In this document: one piece after another, positions 23,467-35,400 of the stretch | Position numbering within the stretch: position 1 is the stretch's first letter | Layout: every line of letters starts with the position of its first letter | From: Alitta virens | Taxonomy: Eukaryota; Annelida; Polychaeta; Phyllodocida; Nereididae | Length of the DNA stretch: 64,000 bases | Direction: 5' to 3' | Assembly (NCBI GenBank): GCA_932294295.1 | Contig: OW028580.1 | Location: 31,070,136-31,134,135 of the forward strand | Program-made: the position numbers and the translations under genes | The notes under the pieces: model-generated | Database searches by the model: none | Seen by the model: the letters and a program-made list of their open reading frames with translations, nothing else | Told to the model about the DNA's origin: nothing

Positions 23467-26400
23467 GTGAGTGCGCTCCTTCCCCATTGTGCCTAGTTAT
23501 ACAGTCTTTTGTAATTACGTTCTCTAAATGAATGGCAAGTGGGACAAAAGTGCTATCAGGAAACAGCACAATATAGACTCCACAGACAGGTCTAACATTT
23601 CAACTTTGTCGTCTAACAGTCTTAATCAGGGCTCCATCGGGGCTGATTTGTATCCCCACTCTAACAAAGACTGGAATCTCTGTATATTGCAGGAGAACAT
23701 ACAGCCCGGGCAATATCTCAAATTTATGACAAAAGTCTCACCCCATGTCAGTCTTAATCTAGCAAATGAAATCAAGCTACATCGTCTGGATCTTATGCCC
23801 CCAACCTTTGACGGATAGATAACATGGCGGTCTCCAAGAGCTGCAGCTAAACACTGCTTTATGCCGCACTTCTCTTCCTGTCCGGGCTATTGGGACTGTG
23901 GAATATTTCTTGCTTAGTGACAGCTCTTCCACCAACATCCAGAGTGGCTGGTCAGAGTGAAAGCCTTTTGCTCCATCTCCACGTGCTTGATATATGTCCC
24001 GACTCAGTCAAAACGCTGAATCTTTAATGGAGGACCCGATTTGAATCGATAGGCCCTATCTAAAAGCATTTTCCTGGTACCACTACCTGATAGCCTCTCT
24101 AACTGCATTACAAAGCTTTACTACATGCTTATGGCTGAAACTTTCAAAGTGGGCAAAGATATTAGAAGTGTTGGAGGTTCTTTACAACTGTAATATTTTC
24201 TATGCAAATTAATTAAGTAGTTCAGACAATTTAAAGTGATTTGGCACTAGAAAATGACAGGGCTGACAGTGTTCTGGTCAGTGTGACTAAAGGGGGTTTC
24301 ACACATAGCCGGATCAGACGCAGGAGCGTCCCGGAGGTCAACTCCGTAATACTCCCGCATACTCCGGGGAAAGGCGTATAGACATCTTGTTCATGTCCGG
24401 GAGTGTCCGGCATTGTCCGGCATGGTCCGGTATCTCCGGGGGACTCCGGCAAAAAAATTAAACATGTTTAATTTTTCATGCCGGAGATCCCGGAATAGTG
24501 AAATCCGTGTTGGGCCGTGTAGATCCGTGTAGACTCCCAGTAGACTCCGTCGATCTCCGGGGACCTCCGTATTGACACCGAAAGACTTCGTGTGATCTCC
24601 GGCTAAGTCCGGCGTCAACCGGGCGTGAAAAGTACGCTCCGGAGAGCACAAGGAGCAACTCGGTTCCACACGAGTGAACTAGGACCAACACGGAGTCTAA
24701 ACGGAGTGAACAGGGAGAGCGGGTTTACATGTCATTTGCTTGACCCGGTTAACTCCGTTATGTACACGGTGTCACACGAGATCAATGCGGACATACAGGA
24801 GTGAACTGGGTGTCAAGACGGAGTTAATTAAACTGACACGGAGTGAGTACGGATGCCTGAGTATATATACAACCGCCGTCTTTGGAGAAGCATCATTCCA
24901 CCGCCCGCCGTTCATCGTTGATCATCGAAGTAATTCATTTATCATCCACCATTTCTTCTGGATATTACCTTCTGGATTGCTGCTGCTGCTACTGCCGTTT
25001 CTTGAATTAACCACCATGCCACCTAGGAGAGGAAAGGGGAGGCCTGGCAAGAAGACTGTTGTCCAAGAGGAACCTGCACCACCTGCTGCTGTTGAAGAAG
25101 ATGTAGCCAGTAATACCTCTTCAAGACCGCAAAGTCCACAAGGCATGCCAGATTTACCTGGGCCAGTTGTACCTGCTGCACCTGCAGTACCTCCTACTGC
25201 AGCTCCACCCCCACCTGCAGCAAGAGCGAAGAGGCAGAAAAAGGAAGCCCTGAACCTCACAGAAGACCAGGAACAAGATGTGGCCGACTGGTACCGGTCC
25301 CAGGAGATGTTGTATAACCGGCGGCTTGCTCAATACAAGCGGATAGACATAAAATCGCGAATGATAGACCAGAAGGCGAAGGAGCTGGATTGTACTGCGC
25401 AGCAGCTGAAAACTTGGATAGACTCAATGCGCACTGCAGTTGGGAAGCTCACGGATCCAACCAAGAAGCCTTCTGGTGGGGCCGCTAGAATCCTGACAGA
25501 CCGAGACAACTGGATAATGGAGAATTTCGGCTACCTCGAACGCCACATCAAGAGGGTTGATGCTGGGAAGAGAAAGAAAGGTGGGCAGCTTTCCCAGAGC
25601 TTATCAGCCAAAACTCCAACCAGCAGCAACAGACCTACCACTGAGGATGACACGTCTGAAGCTGAGGAGGTCATTGTCGATAGTTCGGATGATGGTGGCA
25701 GGGATTCGGATACAAGCAGGTCCAAGGGTGGGCCTTACAAGGGCGACAGCAGCAGCAGCACGAGGAAGATGGGGGCCCCTCCTCCAAGCAAGAAGACGTC
25801 CAGACGTCAGCCTCGTCATCATCATGACTGTGATGCATCCAGCCTTGCAGCTAGTGGAGATGGAATTGCTACACAAGCTGTCACTCAAGTAAGTATACTG
25901 CTTCAGTTGCCATGATAATCAAGATAATCGTATTGTAATGTTGCAGTTTAAAGTTGTAATTGTAATCTTGCAGTTTAAAGTTGTAATTGTAATCTTGCAT
26001 TTTAAAGTTGTAGCTTTTCCATAGTAGAAAGTGGTAGCTTTGTTTCTTGGCACTTCCAGTGTTCACTGTATGGTGATGTGTCTTTTCAGTACATTGTCAA
26101 TAATGCACATGCTATTGCAGTTGCCATGTGACTTACTCTAATGTTGTGTTTTTTCCTATTTCCAGCTGATTGAAAAAGCCACCGATCTGCAGAGGGACAT
26201 GCACAGCAAGTTGAGTCAGCCGACGGACTCAGGCAGCTTGTCCAAGAGGGTCTTCACGGACATGATCTACCACGAGGTGATGCAGATGGACACCGAGACT
26301 TGGTGGGATTACCAGGCCCAAACCTTAAACAGCCTGATGCAGTTTAAGCAGGCGTATCGTCGCAAGCGCCAGCAGCAACAGCAACAGCAGCAGCAACAGC

Positions 26401-29400
26401 AACTGCAACAGCAACAGCAGTATCATCAGTTTCTGCCTCCTGTCCCTCAGCAGCATCAGCAGCAGTTCGTCCTCCCTGCTCCTACAGCCAGTTCATCCGG
26501 TCCTCCTGTGCAGATGTTCCCTCATCATCAGCATTCATCCAGCCCTGCTGCCCAGATGTTCGCACAGCATTCATCCAGCCCTGCTGCCCAGATGTTCACA
26601 CAGCATTCATCCAGCCCTGCTGCCCGGATGTTCGCTACTCCATCCGGCCCTTCGCCCCAGCCTCTCGTGTCGGCTGCCCCTTCTTCTTCGTCTGTGCCTG
26701 CACCGACCCCCCCTCCTGCGCCATCTTCTACCATTATCAGTCAGGCCTGGTTGACTTCAGGTCCTTCTCATGGTCGTCCTTCCATGTCACCACAGGATTG
26801 CAGCACGCCTCAGGATGTTTCGCTCACCAGCTACTTGTTGAACACTAGTGTGGGGGGAATGGTTGGTGGTGATGACCATAACTCCTCCTTTTCGGTGCCC
26901 ACGCCTCCAACTACCACAACCGAGTAATGTTGAGCTGAAAATGAACAATGAACTTTATTGAAATGAACAATGAACTGTTATTACTTATGTTTGCATGTGA
27001 ACTGTATACCGATGAAGTTAAATGTAATGAACAATGTAAACTGTATTACATGACAATAATTAAATGATGTGTATTTTTTGCACTTGTGTGCTGCAGAAGT
27101 CTGAAGTTTGCTATTAATTAAATGTTGAAACTTACATCATTCGTGTTGTTTTCAAATCTTGTCTTGCTGCCATGGTACACTCCCAGCTGCTGAGTTCACA
27201 TAGCTGACCAAGTATTGCCGCATTTCCTTGGCTGCTCTGTTGGTGTTGCCTCTGAACACATGTCCCATGTCTGGTAGATTGGCAGCATTGTCCCTCCATG
27301 CACCTGGGATGATCTCATGGATGTCTGCATTTTCCTGGTCCACAGCATTCACTTGAGCAGTTGGATATCTCACCCTCAGTAGGTTGTGCAACACACAGCA
27401 AGCAAGAGTTATGGTACACACTCTGTCAGGACTTTGAGGCATTGTTGTGAGGAGACACCTGAACCTGGCAGCCAAAAGTCCAAATGCATTCTCTACCACC
27501 CGTCTAGCTCTAGAAAGTCTGTAGTTGAAGATTCTGTCTTCCATGCTCATGTTCCTGTGAGGCAGAGGCTTCATCATCCAAGTCTGCAGTCCAAAGGCAT
27601 CATCCCCAACTATGAAGTAAGGCACTGGTTGGTCATCATTAGGCAGGTAATCTGGTTCAGGTAATCCAATGTTCCCACTTTCTAGCGCTTCCTTCAATTC
27701 TGTCTGGCTAAACACTCCAGCATCTGAGCCTGATCCACTGGCACCAATGTCAACGTAGAGGAACTTGTATTCAGCATCAACTACAGCCAGTAGGACAATA
27801 GAGAAAAATCCCTTGTAGTTGTAGAACAGGGATCCAGACTTGGCAGGACATCTGATGGCAACGTGCTTCCCATCAATGGCGCCGACACAGTGGGGGAAGT
27901 TCCATCTGTTGTAGAATCCATTGGCAACTGCTTTCCAGGCTTCTGGGGTTACAGGACACTGCATGACTTCTGCTGAGTACTCGTCTATGATGGCCTGGCA
28001 GACTTCGATGACCAGGATAGAAATGGTATTGAAGGCTACCCTAAATCCATACTGCAGAGACTTGTAGCTGTTGCCCGTACCCAGGTAGCGCAAGGTAATA
28101 GCCAGTTTCAATCCAGGTTCAAGGGCCCTCCTCCAAAAGGTATCCTGCTTTGTAATCCTAGTTCCCACTCTGGCAAGAACTTCATGGAATAAGTCAGGCT
28201 CCATCCTCATGAAATTCTTGAAGCCACCCACATCTTCTGCAGTCAATTCAGCCATCAGTTTTTCATACTGCCCATAAAGAGGTCTTCTTAGCAGCCAAGG
28301 TCGCACCCACATTTGCCTTCTTCTTCTTCGTCTTGGTGCAGCAGCAGCATTTTCTAATAGGTCATCTTCATCAGTTGATGTTGTGGCCCTCACTGCATCA
28401 TCTTGCAGTTTGTGTTCTTCTTGCAGAATTATATCATTAGCAGCAGTCAATAGCTGGACTTGCATGTCCATGCACTTCAAATCCAATTCCACCCTGTCGT
28501 AGTGTGATAAAGACATATCCAATTTTTCTGTAGTAGCAGCAACACCTTTGCAGTATGGTAGTCCGAAGTGGAATGATGGACAGTGGAACGCAGCCAGTTT
28601 AAATACCAATTTCAGAGCGATCCGGGTGAAAACCGCTTAACTCCGTAGTGATATCGTAGTAAGGTCGTGTAACGATCGGGTATATCCGTGAAGGCCCCGT
28701 GTAACATCCGGTTCACTCCGGCACAGTCGTGTTACCTCCGGCTACAACCGTGGCTCATTCCTTGTTTAACCGTGCTCCTCCGTACATATCCTTGTAGCAC
28801 CCGTACACATCCGTGTCATGACCGTGTTGCTCCTTGTTGCCTCCGTCTTGCCTTCGTGTCCACACCGCCCAATTATTTGTTTTTGTTTACATTTCTAATG
28901 ACTTTTTCGCCCGGACCGCCCCGGACTTGACGAAATTTCATTCCGGGACGCTCCTGCGTCTGATCCGGCTATGTGTGAAACCCCCTTAAGCCCGTTAAAT
29001 AAAGACCCAACTCTGCAAATACTTATTTTTTTTGCGATCTCTGACATTCAAACACTTGCCGAGTGACCGTTTACAAGGCGTCCCTGACAACTGGTCAGCG
29101 TTGATACTGCCAGTCACTTACTTTGGTGACCGCACCGAGACAGGAAACCAGGAAAGGTCATAAAAAGAGCACCGCGACCTTTGATTGGTCTTCACGTCAC
29201 AAAGAAACGTCCCTGTGGCAAATAGTTAGCGGGTCAACATGCACAGGGAGCTGGCTCAGGAACAAAGGAATATAATATCCCCTGAGTGGAAAAATATAGA
29301 ATCTAATGAAGAATGACTTTCTTAATTAAAAGTAGTGTTTTTGATACTATAGCTAACCATACATGTACAAGTCTATCATTTTCTATGCTTGTTTTCATTA

Positions 29401-32400
29401 CGATTAACAGACCAAGAAAGAAATCCGTGGCTTGTTGTAACCAGAGGTCATCGTGTTATTTCAGTCGTTCTCCGTGAGAATTCGTGCCTTCTGTTTGTAA
29501 TTCATCTTTAGTGGTCGTCCATGGGGCCCTTTGACATGACATGTTATGAAATAGACGCAGGGCTGGCATGAACGGGTGAAAGGGCTCTTCCCTTCATATT
29601 CAAATCTACATGAGCTCATGATCAGGCAAGCAGGCAGGCAGTCAGGCAGGCAGGCAAATAGGCAGGCAGGCAGGCAAGCAGGCAGGCAGGGACATCGATA
29701 GAGACTTGTATACATGTATTAATTGCGGGCAGAGTGGCCTTGCCAGGACTGAAGGTCATAAAGCTGAACAAGGCGGTAGATAGCATAGGGCCATTGAGAT
29801 GAAAGGTGTTACGATCCCAGGGCAAACAAATCACTGGCATTCATCTCCTCCAGCTTTTCATATTCAGGTCGAAAAACAACCCCTTTTCTCCAGTTATGAA
29901 AATAAATCCACCCATTCCAGCAAATGACAGCAGCCATTGATCTAGAATTCAGCCCAAGTGGAGCGCAGCAACAAAATCAATCGCTCAACCAATAAGTTGG
30001 ATTTATGATGGTAATTTGGCCACCACTTAGCACGAGGTGAAGAGCTACCCACAAAAGGGTGAGGTTCCACAACACATACGTGGAATTTGTTTCCATAAAA
30101 TGTAGAAACAATAAGAAAACAACAGAATGTAATGTACGAAAAGTCTCCCAGGCATGCTCAGGTAATATTAGCGAATATGAACTTGGTCAGTGAGTTCACA
30201 GTTCAGTGTTTGCAAAATGTGTCAGTCTCGTCAACACTAAATTGGTCATATTGGATTGTTCTAAGTGCCAATTTAGGCATAAATAATATATATATATATA
30301 TATATACTAAATGTGAAACTCGAAGTTCTGTCTTTGCACCGCTGGGTAACTGCAGTCATAATAGATGCAGGGTAGTGGCCCAGTGGGCGTCACGCTCCAT
30401 TGGTCGGCAGGGAAATTGAGTGATTTGTAGCTTTATTGATACAAGAGCGATGATCTGTGAAGAGCATGAATATAGATGTGTTCATTTTTTGGGAAAAAAT
30501 AACCCTGCATGCTGTTTCTCTATGCCTTAATTGTCAGGTTTGTGCATGAATTTTAGTGACTTGGAACTTTAATGTGGATGCTATACATATACATGATATA
30601 TTCATTGGATTTCAGTGTATATATATACCAGAGAGAAAAAATGCACAAGATTGATCCAGGTCGACCATGGACATACAGTTAGTTTCATAAAATATGGTTG
30701 CCTCTAGAGAGCTGTAGCGAACTATTCCTGGCTGTAGCTATAACTGCCTAAAGCCAACCACTTCTGTCCACTGCTAGCTTTGGAGACTCCATGTTCTAGC
30801 TAATAGTCGGCTTACACCTACCACCACGGAAAAACTATGAAGCTTCATACATTTTTGAATTTATCTAATAAATATATGTGCAATAGACATGCATCTTTCA
30901 ACATGAAATGACAAATATTCGTAGCTCTCGACCTATGCACCACATGGTGCTGCATGTACTTTTAATTCCGGCTTTTAGTAGCCAGCTATAGCCAGACAGT
31001 TCCGTTTAGTGGCAGGTAGCATCGTATAGCATAAGTTACCTAGCTTTGTCTAGCTTTAATTTGACAGGCCGTTTTTAATGAAACGACCTGTAGCTGTTGA
31101 AGACTAACTGATGTGGATCAACTCTTTTGGAATTCATGGAATTAACTACATAGCTCCTCAATTACAATTTACAAGGGCATCAACGATACTGAGAAACATC
31201 CGCTTATTATCACAAACAGAACTTATTCAGACAGTACATGAGGGTAGGGGCCTAGCTCAGTGGTAGTGCGCTGGGCTTCCAACCACTGGGTCCCGAATTC
31301 AATTCCCGGTCGAGCCTATGTTGGATGGCTGTTTCATCCTCTGTCTCATTGCCATGGTCCCTACCTGTCCTAATTAGCCCATCAGGTGCAGAAATACAGG
31401 ACGTAAAACCCTAATCCACCACCACCACCACCACTTGACAGTAAATGAAAATTAACATTGAAAGGTGAGCATGGCATGACGTCCATTGTCCAATCAACAG
31501 TTGTCAATCATCTGTGCTACAGATTGTTTCTTTCTCATGACTATACCAATCCCAACCCTTTCCCTTTTCATGGAGGGCGGGGGCCTAGCTCAGAGGTAGC
31601 GCTCTGGGCTTCCAACCGCTGGGTCCCGGGTTCGATTCCCGGTCAAGCCTAAGTTGGATGGCTGTTTCCTCCTTCGTCTCATTGCCATGGTCTCTGCCTG
31701 TCCTAATTAGCCCAACTGGTGCAGAAATACAGGACGTAAAGGCCTAAATCCACCCACCCACCCTTTTCATGGCCCACTTTCAGTCTCTAAACTCAATTCT
31801 TTTAAATTGGAGTGAATTTATCTTTCCTTCAATGCCTGCCTAATAAAATGGCTGGAGGTGTCACTAATGTGAGAGTTACAACAGTGGTTTTCCAGGGCCG
31901 CCATTGTGACTGAAGATTTGCAGTGTCCTGTATGAGCACATTGCTGGGTTGGCTGACTGCAGCTGCAAACCTTTAAGTCAAGGTTTTTTTTTGTTTTTGT
32001 TTTAGTAGGCCTACTGCTGGTGTCTTTGGTTATGCAAACAAGCGAGCACAAATAGATGGTAGCATAACTCACGAAACGGCCATAAAAGGAACCCTAGAGT
32101 ATGATTGTTGTGCACACATTTGTAACAAGGAGAGGAGATGTACATGTAAATTGCAGCAAAATGACACAGGACATAGATCAGTGGAGCCATTGAGATAAGT
32201 GCCGGTGCGATATGCCTTGCAACTCAGATGAGTACCGCGGGTTGCACACATGCTGGATGTGACTGGCTGAGTAGCTACAGGATGAACACTGGGCCTCGCC
32301 ATACATTACTTCTTCCCACAGAGCATCTTCTTGTAATGCAGCATCCCCATCTTTGCAGGCTCTGCCCTGTGCTTGTCTTGCTACTGATATAATAGGTCAG

Positions 32401-35400
32401 CATGTCTTAAGAGGCCTTTGCGTCTGAGTTGGGTCATTATGGGTCATTATGGGTCATTATGCATGTGTTTGGGATAAGAACTATTTAGATAGACAGAATA
32501 TCGTAGTCTGTCGCAGGTGCTCATTGGATAGGATAGGATAGGATAGGATCTACTTTATGTATCTATAGGGCCTTTGCATTTAAGCACAGGGTGGAGGTTT
32601 GCAGGCGATCAGGCACAAGTAGTCCTGGCATTGTTAGTCCGCCATATTTCTACCCTAATGGGATTTGGTGTGACAGGGAAACGTGTTCATGCAGTTCGGT
32701 GTGCACAGTGGATATTGGGCGCAGAAAATGACCATTAGAAAGGCAGCCATTTAACAGGTTCCAGGCCAACCTCATTAGCAGCGTTGCAACCGATGAGCCT
32801 GGCCAGCTGCAACTTATTATGGGCTTTGGGTTAATATATGAAGTCTTGTATACGATAATAAGGATACAATTAATCAATCAATCAATCAATCAATCAGTCA
32901 ATAAGTCAATCAATCAATCAATCAAATTACAACTGTGCCGGGCAAGTAAAAGACCCCAGCCATGTAAAGTTTTTTAGATAAATAAATAAACATGGAGTTG
33001 ACGCCAAGCTTTATCATTTCATTATTACGTCTGCCTCTAGCAGCTGGTCATATAAGCTGACTTAGCTGGCATGATACACTACATATAATCCAGACACATG
33101 TCCAGATAGCCCTTGTTCTGTTAGCCCGACCACTTCACTACTCCCAGTCTTTCTGATGATTCGGTTCCACCAAAAAGTTTTGTTTGTTAGCAGAACTATT
33201 CAATCTGTATTGTCTCAACAACTGAAATTACGATCGTGCAAACTGCATTAATGGCTGCATCATGTCTATCAGTTTAATGTTTATTCTACTGTAGCCTGTG
33301 TCATAGCTATACTCCTAGTAATTTTGCCAGTTAATTCCACAAGTCGGAAGTAAACTGGCTCCCTCGATCTGAGGACATCTCTGCAGGAATACCAATGCGT
33401 TCTTCTTTATGAATGGTTGTTTGGAAGTCATTATAATTTGCAACAGTTGCATTGCATGAATGACAGCATGTGTTAATTAACAATGAAATACCAGGATCAG
33501 TAGCATCACTTTCTCTTGAGTGGGGGGGGGGGGGGGTGCAGGCCTACTTTGTCTGTCCCACTGTGACGTTCCCAAGTAGTAACAGTTAATAAGCGGACAC
33601 TGGCCAAGAGGTAAATTAATGGTGGATCACTTATGCCAAACTTATAAACTTGTACTGATATGTGATATCAAGTGTAAAGCTGTTTAACAAAGCACAAATG
33701 TTCCAAAACAAAGTTTGAAAAGGTAATTTTCATTTGTGAATTTCAGGGGGTAGGGGGATGATTGCATAGATCATCCCCCCCTTCTCAGAAAGTGGGGGGT
33801 ATATATCCCCCACATCCACCCCCCCCCCCCCCTCCAGAATCGACGTCCCTGACCAGGATATTTATATGGCATATCCAAATTCATGGATCATTCTGGAAAA
33901 TCTGCATAAACCATCCGCATGAACTGTTTACTGTCAGTTTTAGGTTGAGAGATAATTTGTCTTAAATGTAAGGAATTGGCGACATGGGAAGCCACATTGG
34001 AACAGTTGCCACCATCAAATTAAGCATTAATATGAATGAAGATTAGTGATCCAGGATTTCTAGAGTAATTGACCCATCAGAAAATGTAATTGTGAGCTGT
34101 TCGGTCAGCTTTAATTATCAGAATGATTGCAATCTGCCACATGCATTTATGTTGTATTTTTGCAGAAAGGGCGTTATTGCAGCACGTGGCCACTGAACTG
34201 CGCATGCTCTACATCCACCGCTACCGTCACGTGACCCCTGTCTCCTGGAACGATGCATTCGTAGTAGCCCTGACCAATGTGTACACCCCTCTGCAACTGC
34301 TGAATGTGAATGTCGTGAAGGGCAAGGCCAGCCCCACAACCAGGTAATCTCTTACATCTCAGGCCACCCACGTAATTTTAGGATTTGTCTCCCTACTGCT
34401 TAAGTTGCCTGTTAGGGTAAATGACACAATAAATCACACATGTAATGATTGCTTTTTATTTTAAAAGCCTTATGAGTATAGTATGGGGTTGGGGCCTTGC
34501 TCAGTGGTAGTTCGCTGGGCTTCCAACCACTGGGTCCCGGGTTCTATTCTCGGTCGAGCCTAAGTTGGATGGCTGTTTAATCCTTCATCTCATTGCTATG
34601 GTCCCTGCCTGTCCTAACAGCCAATTGGTGCAGAAATACAGGACGTAAAGCCCTAATCCACCACCACCCTTAATGAGTTTTGAGATAGGCAGTTTTCTTC
34701 ACAGGGTTACATGTACAGCACCTCATGCCAATAACTCAGGTCGACAGCTGAGTGTAGAGGACCCATTACAGCAATGCTGAGCATGGTCACTAGAAACCAC
34801 TTCAGAGAAAAGCCATACACTGGGTTCGGTTTATTTGACCGACGATTTATGTTATGTCAATTAAGTTCATTTTGTGGTTGCTAGCCTCCAACCCCTGTTA
34901 TAGCCAATCACAGCTAATTTGTCTGATTTACAACTGCTTTGAGTGACAAGATAATTGAATTTGTAAAAATAAAGGAGGTTGTTGGACCACGTGTAGCAGA
35001 CAGCCTCTTCAGATTTAATCCCATCTGGTGTTACTAAATCAATGTCGCCAACAACAGCCTAGATTATCGGGCATTTTATGAGCACAGGTGATTTATTTCA
35101 TTAAATGACCACTGATAAGCCTCAAATATTACATGCGCGGTCAACTCTTATAACTGGTATACCACAGATACGGGCCTTCTCAACAGAGAGAATTTGCAGA
35201 AATGATACTATAAGTAATAGTTATATCCCGAATTGGAGGGAGTGCAAACTGAACTTGCCTTTACGTAATAAAGGCATTAAAACCAAACAAACAATCAAAC
35301 AAATGAGTAAATATGGCTAACGGAGTATAAGTTAGTTATATCCCTCATAGTCGGGAGTTAACTAACATTTCGTTGGTTATTATTGCCCGCTTAGAGCAAT

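Larger units (their letters stand above)
24291..28986. mobile_element. Complete PIF/Harbinger DNA transposon, 4696 bp, inside NLR intron 2
   Basis: Left end AGGGGGTTTCACACATAGCC and right end are inverted complements over about 43 bp, to the GTCCCGG motif, with no mismatch seen. TAA is duplicated at 24288-24290 and 28987-28989, the Harbinger-type 3-bp target. Inside are two convergent genes: a MADF/Myb-like protein on plus and a DDE transposase on minus. This is the two-gene plan of autonomous Harbingers. Both frames are open and the ends are intact, so the copy looks young and potentially autonomous. Confidence 0.95.
28990..34165. other. Remainder of NLR intron 2
   Basis: It contains the GGCA microsatellite (29625-29695), one family C inverted-repeat element, two tRNA-like SINEs, AATC and GGATA microsatellites, and poly(C)/poly(G) runs near 33525 and 33820. 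No coding exon is needed here because exons 2 and 3 of the NLR join in phase. Confidence 0.6.

Noticed and set aside
24740..25015. N-terminal extension of the MADF/Myb-like protein
   Set aside because: Lies in the GC-rich subterminal repeats and over the TATA box; the ATG at 25016 has a much better context.
28517..28609. 31-codon extension of the transposase
   Set aside because: The extension contains no ATG and includes the TATTTAAA box candidate.
29461..29840. Cysteine-rich minus-strand peptides
   Set aside because: Cys-Leu-Pro-Ala repetition is produced by the GGCA microsatellite.
31574..31650. tRNA gene
   Set aside because: A and B boxes are present, but the same head is attached to the same body in three copies, so these are SINEs.
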